A DNA stretch of 64,000 nt from Desulfallas thermosapovorans DSM 6562 (GTDB lineage: Bacteria; Bacillota; Desulfotomaculia; Desulfotomaculales; Desulfallaceae): positions 124,001 through 188,000 of the forward strand of contig NZ_VNHM01000002.1 of the NCBI RefSeq assembly GCF_008124625.1, written 5' to 3'. Both the position numbers and the translations under genes were made by a program. Numbering within the stretch: position 1 is the stretch's first letter; the number at the start of each line of letters is the position of its first letter. Below the pieces are notes generated by a model. It was given only the letters and a program-made list of their open reading frames with translations, had not been told where the DNA came from and did no database searches. Positions 43,130-51,731 of this stretch are shown one piece after another.

Positions 43130-43531
43130 GTGGGGTCAGGCACCAGCGGAAGATGAAAATTATCTAATGCTATTTCGGATGAAAAGGCTTGGAAAGGAAT
43201 TCAGAAACGCCGGAGCATTGTGTTGTCCTCGAAGTTTTTCGGATGAGCCGGGGCGGGGGTATGCTTTATTTCGACAAGTAAGTGGTGCCTGCGAAAGGAT
43301 TTTAATGACCCGTGTGGAACACTAAAATGGGTGATTTGCACACCAACCAGTATAATTATATCATTGCACATAAATACATAATTAATTTAATTTTACAGGT
43401 CCGGTATATAATCGTTTTTGTGCAGTGACTGGGTTGAGGTGATATAATAATGGCCAACGTGATTGGCACGCCGTGCGATATTGCGTGCTGTGTAGAAAAA
43501 ACCGGGCGATATTAGAAAGGGAGTGGGCAAA

Positions 43532-45454
43532 ATGGGCCAGAATTTGACTAGAAAAATTATTGCAGCTCACCTGGTGGAAGGTGAAATGACACCGGGCGAA
43601 GAAATTGCGTTGAGGATAGATCAGACCCTCACCCAGGATGCCACGGGGACAATGGCTTACCTGGAGTTTGAAGCTATCGGTATTCCTTCCGTGCGGACGG
43701 AACTTTCTGTGAGCTATGTAGACCATAATACCCTGCAGGTGGGTTTTGAAAACGCTGATGACCATAAATTTTTGCAAAGTGCCGCCGCCAAATTCGGTGT
43801 AAAGTTTTCCCGTATGGGTAACGGCATATGCCATCAAGTACACCTGGAGCGCTTTGGCGTGCCGGGTAAGACACTGCTGGGGTCGGACAGTCATACCCCT
43901 ACCGGTGGCGGCCTGGGCATGCTGGCCATCGGGGCCGGCGGTTTGGATGTGGCTACTGCAATGGCGGGCTATCCCTTTTACGTAAAGATGCCCCGGGTGG
44001 TTAATATTCGCTTGCACGGTAAGCCAGCACCCTGGGTGGCGGCCAAGGACATTATATTGGAAGTATTGCGGCGGCTCACTGTTAAAGGCGGGGTTGGTAA
44101 GGTAATGGAATACACCGGTCCGGGAGTAGCCTATTTGAGTGTTCCCGAAAGGGCCACCATCACCAACATGGGGGCGGAACTGGGGGCCACATCGTCTATT
44201 TTCCCCAGCGATGCAGTTACCGCCAGGTTCCTGGCCGCCCAGGATAGAGCCGCTGATTTTGTTGAGCTGCTACCTGATCCGGACGCCGAATACGATGAGG
44301 TTATCGACATCAGGCTGGACGAGCTGGAGCCGCTCATTGCCCTGCCGCATATGCCAGATAATGTGGTTAAAATAGCGGATGTGGCCGGTCAAAAGGTGGA
44401 CCAGGTGTTTATTGGGAGCTGTACCAACTCTTCCTACACAGACTTGATGCGGGTGGCTGCTATTTTAAAAGGGAAAATCGTTCATCCCCAGGTAAGCCTG
44501 GTTATAGCGCCCGGATCACGCCAGGTGCTGAGCAGCCTGGCGGCAAACGGTGCGCTAACCGATCTGGTGACTGCCGGGGCCAGAATATTGGAATGTGCCT
44601 GTGGCCCGTGCGTGGGGGTAGGGCAGTCCCCTTGTTCTGCAGGGCTTTCATTACGTACATCCAACCGCAACTTTGAAGGACGCAGCGGTACCGTGGACGC
44701 CAAAATATGCTTGGTGAGCTGCGAGGCGGCCGCGGCGGCGGCGCTGACCGGTAAGATCACCGACCCCCGCGATCTGGGCGAACCCATTGATATACCCATG
44801 CCAGAAAAATTTCCGGTGGATGACCGGATGATTATCGACCCGCCTAATAACCGGGAGGGGTTGGAGTTGGCGATGGGACCCAACATCAAACCGCTGCCCG
44901 TGGCCAGTCCTTTGCCTGGGGAAATAAAAGGTGAGGTGTTGCTAAAGGTAGAGGATAATATCACCACAGATCATATAATGCCGGCGGGCGCTAAAATCCT
45001 GGCCCTCAGGTCCAACATTCCAGCCATATCCATGCACGCCTTTGAACGGGTGGACCCCACCTTTGCCCGGCGGGCGCTGGATGCCGGGGGCGGTATTATC
45101 GTGGGCGGCTTGAATTACGGGCAGGGCTCCAGCCGGGAGCATGCCGCGCTAGCACCGCTGTATTTGGGCATCAAGGCAGTAATTGCCAAATCATTTGCCC
45201 GGATTCATATGCAAAACCTGGTAAACTTCGGGTTGCTGCCCCTTACATTTGCCAATGAGGAAGATTATGATGATATAAAGCCCGGTGATGTGCTGCTGAT
45301 TGAAGATGCCCGGGAAAGAATGGCCGCTAACAACATGGAAGTGCGCAATGTCACCCGGGGCAAGGTTTATCCCGTCAAACACAGCCTTTCAGGCAGGCAG
45401 ATAGAAATATTGCTGGCCGGGGGACTGCTTAAATACGTTAAAGATAAAGTTTGA
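43532..45454 (+). CDS. aconitate hydratase
   Basis: Citrate/isocitrate isomerisation via a [4Fe-4S] cluster. 640 residues, the short clostridial type. Cluster Cys in IGSCTNSS and CACGPC; the swivel domain ends with NYGQGSSREHAALAP and KSFARIH. ATG 43532 is used (AAAGGGAGTGGGC before it). Single gene with its own strong terminator. Homoaconitase/isopropylmalate isomerase share the fold, but one-chain architecture and motifs favour aconitase. Confidence 0.94.
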   Translation: MGQNLTRKIIAAHLVEGEMTPGEEIALRIDQTLTQDATGTMAYLEFEAIGIPSVRTELSVSYVDHNTLQVGFENADDHKFLQSAAAKFGVKFSRMGNGICHQVHLERFGVPGKTLLGSDSHTPTGGGLGMLAIGAGGLDVATAMAGYPFYVKMPRVVNIRLHGKPAPWVAAKDIILEVLRRLTVKGGVGKVMEYTGPGVAYLSVPERATITNMGAELGATSSIFPSDAVTARFLAAQDRAADFVELLPDPDAEYDEVIDIRLDELEPLIALPHMPDNVVKIADVAGQKVDQVFIGSCTNSSYTDLMRVAAILKGKIVHPQVSLVIAPGSRQVLSSLAANGALTDLVTAGARILECACGPCVGVGQSPCSAGLSLRTSNRNFEGRSGTVDAKICLVSCEAAAAAALTGKITDPRDLGEPIDIPMPEKFPVDDRMIIDPPNNREGLELAMGPNIKPLPVASPLPGEIKGEVLLKVEDNITTDHIMPAGAKILALRSNIPAISMHAFERVDPTFARRALDAGGGIIVGGLNYGQGSSREHAALAPLYLGIKAVIAKSFARIHMQNLVNFGLLPLTFANEEDYDDIKPGDVLLIEDARERMAANNMEVRNVTRGKVYPVKHSLSGRQIEILLAGGLLKYVKDKV

Positions 45455-45495
45455 GTTAAAAAATATACCAATTGTATCAACTAACTGGTTGACTG

Positions 45496-45535
45496 AAAAG
45501 GCCCCTGTTAGCCTTTTGGCTAACAGGGGCCTTTT
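45496..45535. terminator. strong terminator after aconitase
   Basis: Eighteen-base arms AAAAGGCCCCTGTTAGCC and GGCTAACAGGGGCCTTTT with a 4-nt loop, perfect. Works in both directions. A second small hairpin AACGCCC/GGGCGTT follows at ~45557-45575. Confidence 0.92.
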
Positions 45536-45689
45536 AAACATAATTCAAAAAAATAAACGCCCTAACTGGGCGTTGCCAGGAATTAATTTGTGACGCCTGT
45601 CTTGATATATAAATAATAAGCCGTTTATGAAACAATGTCAATAACCATTTTTCTCTGCAGGCAATTTTTTTACAAATGTCGAAAACCGA

Positions 45690-45738
45690 GTAGCGCGGAC
45701 AGCGAAAGCAGGAGAGCCGTCCCCGTGCTTTACGCTAC
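45690..45738. repeat. REP-like hairpin with GGGGACGGCTC core (minus strand)
   Basis: Outer arms GTAGCG/CGCTAC and inner AAAGCA/TGCTTT; the minus strand reads GGGGACGGCTCTCC in the loop. Overlaps the stop codon of the symporter gene. Shares its core with the hairpin at 32724. Confidence 0.5.
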
Positions 45739-47213
45739 AGGGCGTTCTTCTCTTTCAATGCTCCGTTGACAAAGCTGATAAACTCATCGGCTTTGGCTGT
45801 AGGAGGTGTGGTTAGCAAGCTTACTGTAACAAATAACACCGTTGCAACGATGCCGCTCCAGATACCCGGCCACCAGCCCAGGGGCATGATATTGCCGAAC
45901 TGGAACCAAAAGGCGACAACGCCGCCCGCCAGTATACTGGTCACCGCAGCCTGTGCCGTACCTCTCCGCCAGAAAAAGGCACCCACTATTGCCGGTACGG
46001 TAACCAGCAACCCGGCCGAAGAGGCCACCGAAAGAACGGCAATCAATCCCAGGCGCAGGGTGGCGAAAAGGAAGACTGCCGTGGAAAACAGCAGTATGAA
46101 AAATTTACCCGCCGCCAGCAACTTGCTTTCCTCGATGTCCGGCCTGAGACGCCCGATAATATCCCGGGAGACCATTGATGATAGGGTTAATATAATGGAG
46201 TTTACGGTTGATATGGCGGCGGCCGTAATTCCCAGCATTACCAGCAGGGCAATGCCGTTGGGAACTATGTGCAAGGCCAGTAACCCGGGCGTGGCCATAT
46301 CGCCCCGGGGCAGGTCGGGTATTAATATACGGGCGGAAAAGCCCCATAAAATAGATATTAATGTATAAATAAAACCGAACACCATAAAGCCCGTCACCAT
46401 TGTACGCATATGGGTCAGGGAGCGGGGAACAAACAGTCGCTGGCTGACCTGCGGGTTGGAAAGGGAGAAGAAAAACCAGGGCAGGCTGAGCCCGATAAAG
46501 GTTTGGAAATTAAAATATCCCGGTCCGGGTACAGTCAGCCACTGGGGATAGTCGGTCTCCAGAGTGCTGATCATGCCGCTAAAACCGTCAAAGGCACGGT
46601 ATACCACGAACAGCACCGAAAGGGTGGCCACGGTAATCATAAGTAATGCCTGTACCGAATCCGTCCACGCCACTGCCCTGAACCCGCCCGTGTAGGCCCA
46701 GGTGGTGGCAATAACGGTGGCAATTAGTAGTCCCGTTATAAAGGGAATTGTTCCTCCGGACATGCCTTCAAGCAAAGTGCCTATGCCAATTAATTGTACC
46801 GCGCTATAGGGGATTAAAAAAACTATTGAAGCCAGTGCTGCCACAATTTGTAATATTTTGCTTTGATAGCGGTCCCCCAGCAGTTCGGCGGGGGTGATAT
46901 AGTTATACCGTTTACCCGCCAGCCAGAACCGGGGTCCGAAGAAAGCCACCAGCACCAGGCCGGACAGGTATATCAACTCAAAACCCCATGCCCCAACACC
47001 CCCGACATAGGCAAGCCCGGCCAGGCCCACCATCATAAAAGCGCTGTAGGTGGTTGCGCTGTAGGTAAGGGCGGCAACTATACCGCCTATGGAACGGTTG
47101 GCCAGGAAGAAATCCGCGATACCTTGTCCCATTCCTTTGCGGGCATAAAGGGCCACTGCAGTGCCCAGGGCAAAATATATAGCTATGGACCAGTATATAT
47201 GTACAGAATTCAA
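45735..47213 (-). CDS. sodium:solute symporter (SSS family)
   Basis: About 492 residues, 12-13 hydrophobic helices, family stretches GGIVAALTYSATTYSAFMMVG, LGITAAAISTVNSIIL and SVASSAGLLVTVPAIVG. Sodium-driven uptake of an organic solute such as pantothenate, proline or a carboxylate; substrate not predictable. TTG 47213 lies six bases after GGAGGG. Follows the 60-residue partner by one base. Confidence 0.9.
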   Translation of the reverse strand: MNSVHIYWSIAIYFALGTAVALYARKGMGQGIADFFLANRSIGGIVAALTYSATTYSAFMMVGLAGLAYVGGVGAWGFELIYLSGLVLVAFFGPRFWLAGKRYNYITPAELLGDRYQSKILQIVAALASIVFLIPYSAVQLIGIGTLLEGMSGGTIPFITGLLIATVIATTWAYTGGFRAVAWTDSVQALLMITVATLSVLFVVYRAFDGFSGMISTLETDYPQWLTVPGPGYFNFQTFIGLSLPWFFFSLSNPQVSQRLFVPRSLTHMRTMVTGFMVFGFIYTLISILWGFSARILIPDLPRGDMATPGLLALHIVPNGIALLVMLGITAAAISTVNSIILTLSSMVSRDIIGRLRPDIEESKLLAAGKFFILLFSTAVFLFATLRLGLIAVLSVASSAGLLVTVPAIVGAFFWRRGTAQAAVTSILAGGVVAFWFQFGNIMPLGWWPGIWSGIVATVLFVTVSLLTTPPTAKADEFISFVNGALKEKNAL

Positions 47214-47214
47214 A

Positions 47215-47397
47215 CTAATCCCTCCACTTGCCGGCAATTATACTTACGCTGACAATGGCTGTAATGGCAAAAACGCCCCAAAATAAAAAGGCACCGGTTA
47301 CTCTGGGGACATGAGACAGCAAATTAAAGGGCACCCAAAAAGCTGAAAGGACCAGGAAAACAAACCAGAGCACCCACCACTTCAGTGCTTTTTGCAT
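47215..47397 (-). CDS. small membrane subunit of the symporter (DUF3311-like)
   Basis: 60 residues with two hydrophobic helices (about 7-22 and 33-52) and a central PFNLLSHVPRVTG loop. Size and placement match DUF3311-type small proteins that go with SSS transporters. ATG 47397 follows GGGAGATGG. First gene of the pair. Confidence 0.75.
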   Translation of the reverse strand: MQKALKWWVLWFVFLVLSAFWVPFNLLSHVPRVTGAFLFWGVFAITAIVSVSIIAGKWRD

Positions 47398-47576
47398 CAA
47401 ACCATCTCCCGTAACATTATATTTTACCGGGCTTGGCCAACCCGGCATTCCCAATAATTTTTTGGACGTTACTGTTTTCAGGTAAATAAAGTTCTATTGA
47501 CCGGGGTAAACGGTTAATATATTATTTATATATATCAATTTAGTTTAGTTAAATAAATGATAGGAGTTTTGTTTGC

Positions 47577-47744
47577 ATGTATAAAATTACAGAGGATTGC
47601 CGGTTTTGCAATACCTGTATAACAGTATGCCCGGTAGAGGCCATAGAAAAAACCTACCCCATATATCGCATTAACAAGAGCCTTTGTATTGAATGTGGTA
47701 CATGCCAGGAGTATTGCAGTTTCGGGGCTGTGATTCATATTTAA
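47577..47744 (+). CDS. 2[4Fe-4S] ferredoxin, 55 residues
   Basis: Short clostridial-type ferredoxin. Cys positions 8, 11, 14, 18 (CRFCNTCITVCP) and 37, 40, 43, 47 (CIECGTCQEYC) give two CxxCxxCxxxC motifs. The second lacks the Pro after the fourth Cys. AGGAG lies ~11 bases before the ATG. Probably a low-potential electron carrier in the cytoplasm; no adjacent partner. Confidence 0.9.
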   Translation: MYKITEDCRFCNTCITVCPVEAIEKTYPIYRINKSLCIECGTCQEYCSFGAVIHI

Positions 47745-48041
47745 GGCCCGTCATATCTAATCATGTTCATACCCATTTGGTGCTATTGCTTATCTGCTTT
47801 GCCAAAGTATGACACTTTCAAGTCAATATTTGATATTATAAGCACTTTTCCCTTAAAAATAAAGGGTTAAGTTAGTTGAATGTGATAAATGTCAAGCGTT
47901 TTATACAAAAAAAGAACCCAGCAGCATGTCTTTATTGTTTTTTAATAATTCTTATACTATACCGAGAAACAAAAAATCCGCGGTGCACTTATCGCGGATT
48001 TTTAAGCATTTAATTGTAATATCTAATCTACTGACTACACA
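47745..48041. other. intergenic, 297 bp
   Basis: AT-rich stretch with no coding frame; only the terminator at 47973-48003 is recognisable. Confidence 0.5.
47973..48003 (-). terminator. terminator hairpin
   Basis: AAAATCCGCG and CGCGGATTTT around a 10-nt loop; on the minus strand it ends in TTTTTTG, after the zinc-ribbon gene. Confidence 0.85.
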
Positions 48042-48410
48042 TTAATTCATGGTTGTGATATAAATGGTGTTGTCCACTTTGGTACCTTTTAATAGTTCAC
48101 AATGCCGCAGTACGGTAAAATTCCTTTCCAGCTCCCAATCTTTTAAATCAAAATGCCTGGCGATTTCCGGCCGGGTAACCTTGCCCTTTTCTTTTACGAA
48201 TTCATATATTTTTTTCTGCAGCTCCGTTAACCCTTCAGTTCCGGTTTGGCCGAGTTGTTTGCGGTGGGTGACTGCGCTGTGTACTGCAGCCACGTCGCAG
48301 GTTTTGGGCGGCTGGACAGCAATAATAAAACAGTCTTCACACAGGGTTTGCCCGTGCAATTGCATTTCTTCGCCGGCCGGTATTTCTTCCTGGCATTTCG
48401 CACATATCAT
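48042..48410 (-). CDS. zinc-ribbon plus winged-helix protein
   Basis: 122 residues. N-terminal zinc ribbon (CAKCQEEIP ... LCEDCF) and C-terminal winged helix (LTELQKKIYEFVKEKGKVTRPEIARHF). Probably a small DNA-binding regulator. ATG 48410 follows GGAGG by nine bases; longer frames overlap the upstream gene. Lies 17 bp after the AhpD-like gene. Confidence 0.8.
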   Translation of the reverse strand: MICAKCQEEIPAGEEMQLHGQTLCEDCFIIAVQPPKTCDVAAVHSAVTHRKQLGQTGTEGLTELQKKIYEFVKEKGKVTRPEIARHFDLKDWELERNFTVLRHCELLKGTKVDNTIYITTMN

Positions 48411-48427
48411 TTTAAATACCTCCAAAT

Positions 48428-48742
48428 TTAAATTTCGTTCCAAAGCTTTATAATCAGGGTGCTGTAAGCCATGCCCGGCCCCCCGTGCATAAGCATGCCT
48501 ACACTGCACACTTCCAGTATTTCCTCAAGGCTTGCATTCAGTCCCTTTAAAGCTTTCAGGTGCATCCCAATACAGAAATCGCATTTTAAAGCCAGAGCCA
48601 TGCCCAAGCCGATGAGCCTTTTCTCTTTGGTGGAAAGAATTCCGTCTTGAAAAACCGTGTCATGGAAAGCATTGAATTTTTCAATTAATTCGGGTCTGGT
48701 TTCCTGGAGAAAACTTTTACCTTGCTCAATTTGTAATAACAT
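48428..48742 (-). CDS. AhpD/carboxymuconolactone decarboxylase-like protein
   Basis: 104 residues, helical, with the redox motif CDFCIGMHLKALK (CxxC followed by His), as in AhpD-type alkylhydroperoxidases. Suggests thiol-based peroxide defence. ATG 48742 lies after AAAAGGTAAC; TTG 48760 is possible. Probably in one operon with the zinc-ribbon gene. Confidence 0.85.
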   Translation of the reverse strand: MLLQIEQGKSFLQETRPELIEKFNAFHDTVFQDGILSTKEKRLIGLGMALALKCDFCIGMHLKALKGLNASLEEILEVCSVGMLMHGGPGMAYSTLIIKLWNEI

Positions 48743-48876
48743 GCTGTTACCTTTTTCCAAATGCCCCGCCCCCCGGCGTTGTTAATTTGTGATTATTATA
48801 ATTGCTTTACAACTATATTGTCAACATATTAACTAATATGTTTAAATATTTTCGCCATTCGCATGTTATATTGGAT

Positions 48877-48906
48877 TTGGCCTTCGGTAGGTGAACCAAA
48901 GGCCAA
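48877..48906. repeat. hairpin downstream of the DUF2520 gene
   Basis: TTGGCCTT-C-GGT and ACC-A-AAGGCCAA with one mismatch. No U run; possible 3' hairpin of the gene at 48958. Confidence 0.4.
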
Positions 48907-48957
48907 TAATACGTACGTTAATCAGGTTATGGAATTTATTTTGCAAACCGGCATTAT

Positions 48958-49830
48958 TTATTCGGGCGCGAATATTTCCATCAGCTCACGACCTTGTTCC
49001 GGGTTTATACTGCCTTTTTCAAGAGCCACCTGAACCGTGTATTGACCCAGCAGGCTATATAAATTACGCAACCGGGGATCCAGTTCCTCAAAAGCTTTCA
49101 TGTGGCCGGCAATGGTGGTGGCATCTCCCCGGGCTACCGGTCCTGTGAGCGCCCCGGCAGGGCCGACTTTGGTTATATTGGCCACTGTACCCTTCACCAG
49201 GGGATACAAGGCTTCAAAGGCCTCTTGAGGACCCAATCCGAATTTGGCGTATAAACCGGTGGCAAAGTGCATCAGTGATACTAGATAATTGGAAGCGATA
49301 CAGGCTGCTGCATGGTAAACCGGTTTATCAGCAGCGGAAATAGTGAACCACTTGCCATTCAAATCTTCCACTACTTGCCGGGCCAGGGGCAGGGCAGCTT
49401 CGTCACCTTCCAGCGCAAAATATGACCCAGGCAGGTTGGTCATGGCGGCCTGTACCTCGGCAAAGGACTGCAGCGGGTGAATACTAACCGCCAGGGCACC
49501 TGTCTCCCGGACACCCTGCAGTTCGCTGGCGGCGTGAGCGCCACTGGTGTGTGCCACTACCTGCCCCGGGCGAAAACCGCCCGTTTGGGCTATTTCGGCA
49601 GCTACCGGTGCGATACTGCGGTCGGGGGTGGTGATAAATACCAGCTCCGCTCCAACGGCGGCTTCCCTGTTGGTGAGTACAGGACAGTTCAACCGGTGAG
49701 CCAGTTGTTCCGCTGACTGCCTGGTTCGGCTGGCCACCGCGGCCACAGCGTATCCTTTTTGTTGTAACAAAATGCCCAGGGCCGAACCCACTTTACCGGC
49801 CCCGATAATGGCAATGGATGGTTTATGCAT
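48958..49830 (-). CDS. Rossmann-fold DUF2520 protein (NADP-dependent reductase-like)
   Basis: 290 residues. An N-terminal Rossmann domain with IAIIGAGKVGSALG and ASRTRQSAEQLA, then the DUF2520 C-terminal helical domain (KPVYHAAACIASNYLVSL). Often found next to panBCD in Firmicutes and proposed to act as a ketopantoate reductase-like enzyme; no pan gene lies beside it here. Single gene. Confidence 0.85.
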   Translation of the reverse strand: MHKPSIAIIGAGKVGSALGILLQQKGYAVAAVASRTRQSAEQLAHRLNCPVLTNREAAVGAELVFITTPDRSIAPVAAEIAQTGGFRPGQVVAHTSGAHAASELQGVRETGALAVSIHPLQSFAEVQAAMTNLPGSYFALEGDEAALPLARQVVEDLNGKWFTISAADKPVYHAAACIASNYLVSLMHFATGLYAKFGLGPQEAFEALYPLVKGTVANITKVGPAGALTGPVARGDATTIAGHMKAFEELDPRLRNLYSLLGQYTVQVALEKGSINPEQGRELMEIFAPE

Positions 49831-49974
49831 TTAAGGCTGCTCCTTTATCGTGATAATGGGGAAATTTTAACACATAACCAACCCCGGGGCAATATTTGCC
49901 TGCTTTAGCCGGGCTGGGGCGTTGTTGAATAATTCCGTTTATTGCTCAAAAATAAAGTATACTTTGTTGTCGAT

Positions 49975-49989
49975 GTCAACTTGGTAGAC
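49975..49989. promoter_or_regulatory. candidate activator site A
   Basis: GTCAACTTGGTAGAC, 15 bp, right arm identical to site B; ~180 bp upstream of the predicted start. Confidence 0.4.
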
Positions 49990-50042
49990 GATTTTGTCGG
50001 GTAGGCGTCAAATGCAGTCTTGCAGAACTATTGGGCTTTCCC

Positions 50043-50057
50043 GTCTATAAAGTAGAC
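50043..50057. promoter_or_regulatory. candidate activator site B
   Basis: GTCTATAAAGTAGAC, perfect arms GTCTA/TAGAC, ~112 bp upstream of the predicted start, a usual distance for sigma-54 activators. Confidence 0.45.
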
Positions 50058-50135
50058 CATAAGTAGTCTTTATTGGTCCTGTCGGCTGCCTGCTTGTGCA
50101 GGGTTTGAAGTGGATTTTACAGCTGCGGGCTAAAA

Positions 50136-50151
50136 TGGTATGGTAATTGCT
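50136..50151 (+). promoter_or_regulatory. sigma-54 promoter of the CoA-transferase gene
   Basis: TGGTATGGTAATTGCT fits TGGYAY-N5-TTGCW exactly. Expected start near 50162, giving a ~55-nt leader. The PAS-type sigma-54 activator lies just downstream of the target gene. Confidence 0.8.
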
Positions 50152-50217
50152 TTAATAATGTCTCAACCAAATGAATAATTCTAAAATTTAGATTTTTGTA
50201 ACAAAGGGGGAGAGGAA

Positions 50218-51588
50218 ATGTCTATAGATCTATCCCGGGATATTGCTTTTGCATATCCGGAGAACAAAAAATTGATTTTTTATCCCAAGGTGCGAAAAAA
50301 TCTTTGGGATCTTTATAAGCGCAAGTTGGTTGCCGTGGAGGAAGCAGTGCAAGTGATAAAATCCGGGGATAACGTTGTGCTGCCCCTGGGGTGCGGGGAA
50401 CCGCCGGCTTTGCTGGAGGCCATGGCCAGGCGGCATCATGAGCTGGAAGATGTAAAGGTGCACCAGATGTTGCCCATCAGGGAAGCGAGTTACTTAAAAC
50501 CGGAAATGAACAGGAGTTTCCGCCACGTGTCCTGGTTTACCAGCGGTTCCAACCGGCAGGCCGTTAATGAAGGACGGGCTGACTTTATGCCGGGGCACTT
50601 TCATGAGTACCCGTATTTCTTTCAGAAATATATCGATGTCGATGTTTTTATGGGTACGGTTTCGCCAATGGATGAAAGGGGTTATTTCAGTTTTGGAGTT
50701 TCAGTGGATTATACCACCACTGCGGCATCGCAGGCCAGGGTAATCATACTGGAGGTTAACCCCAATATGCCCAGGACCCGGGGTGAAAGCCTTATCCACA
50801 TCTCCGAAGTGGATTATATAGTTGAAAATAATAATCCCATACCCGAGTTACCCATACCTGCATTAACGGAAAATGACCGGATTATCGGGGGCTTCATAGC
50901 GGAACTGGTTGAAGACGGCTCCACCATCCAGCTTGGTATAGGCGCTATGCCCAATGCAGTGGCCGAGGCTTTACAAAGTAAAAAGAACCTGGGCATACAC
51001 ACCGAAATGGTAACAGACGGCATGGTGGATTTGGTTGAAAGTGGAGCGGTAACAGGAAGCAAAAAGACGTTACACCCGGGGAAAATCATAGGCAGTTTTG
51101 CCGCCGGGACCAAAAGACTGTACGACTTTATGAACGATAACCCCCTGGTGGAGATGTACCCGGTATCTTATGTGAACGACCCCTATATTATCGGGCAAAA
51201 CTATAAAATGGTTTCAATAAACGCCACCCTGCAAGTAGACCTGCTGGGCCAGTGCGCTTCGGAGACCATTGGCCCCAGGCAGTATAGTGCCACCGGTGGC
51301 CAGACTGATTTTGCCCGGGGTTGCCTGCGTTCTCCCGGTGGTAAGGGATTTATAGCACTGCATAGTACTGCTAAAAAAGGTCAAATCTCCAAAATAGTGC
51401 CCATGTTGCATCACGGAGCTGTGGTCAGCTGTTCCAAAAATGATGTGGATCATGTGGTCACCGAATACGGGGTGGCTAAACTGCGCGGTAAAACAGCCAG
51501 GGAAAGGGCACTGGCGCTGATATCGATAGCACATCCCGATTTTCGCTCTGAATTGCGGGCGGCGGCGCGAAAAATGGATCTTATTTAG
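50218..51588 (+). CDS. acetyl-CoA hydrolase/4-hydroxybutyrate CoA-transferase family protein
   Basis: 456 residues. Family I-type CoA transferase with IQLGIGAMPNAVAEAL and the catalytic Glu in HTEMVTDGMVDL, and the C-terminal HVVTEYGVAKLRGKTARERALALISIAHP typical of AbfT/Cat1 proteins (given here in parts of one segment). Moves CoA between acetyl-CoA and an organic acid, e.g. 4-hydroxybutyrate, butyrate or succinate. Preceded by a sigma-54 promoter, so probably induced by its substrate through the regulator at 51732. ATG after GGGGGAGAGG. Confidence 0.9.
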   Translation: MSIDLSRDIAFAYPENKKLIFYPKVRKNLWDLYKRKLVAVEEAVQVIKSGDNVVLPLGCGEPPALLEAMARRHHELEDVKVHQMLPIREASYLKPEMNRSFRHVSWFTSGSNRQAVNEGRADFMPGHFHEYPYFFQKYIDVDVFMGTVSPMDERGYFSFGVSVDYTTTAASQARVIILEVNPNMPRTRGESLIHISEVDYIVENNNPIPELPIPALTENDRIIGGFIAELVEDGSTIQLGIGAMPNAVAEALQSKKNLGIHTEMVTDGMVDLVESGAVTGSKKTLHPGKIIGSFAAGTKRLYDFMNDNPLVEMYPVSYVNDPYIIGQNYKMVSINATLQVDLLGQCASETIGPRQYSATGGQTDFARGCLRSPGGKGFIALHSTAKKGQISKIVPMLHHGAVVSCSKNDVDHVVTEYGVAKLRGKTARERALALISIAHPDFRSELRAAARKMDLI

Positions 51589-51600
51589 CCCCATCAATGG

Positions 51601-51622
51601 TTGCCTGGTTTATACCAGGCAA
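51601..51622 (+). terminator. hairpin after the CoA-transferase gene
   Basis: TTGCCTGG and CCAGGCAA around TTTATA, 13 bp after the stop; no strong U run. Confidence 0.5.
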
Positions 51623-51731
51623 TTGGTATTGGGAGAGTTACCGGTGATTAATTCAGTTCAGGGCGGCAGGTTTTTGGACTTGAGATATTGAAAGTATAAA
51701 ATAACTTGACACTAGAAGGTCTGGTGCAAAT

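Larger units (their letters stand above)
49831..50217. other. divergent regulatory region, 387 bp
   Basis: Between the DUF2520 gene and the CoA-transferase. It contains the sigma-54 promoter at 50136 and two 15-bp dyad-like sites at 49975 and 50043. No coding frame. Confidence 0.6.

Noticed and set aside
43101-43325. 74-codon plus frame after spoVT
   Set aside because: Starts inside the spoVT terminator and shows no family features.
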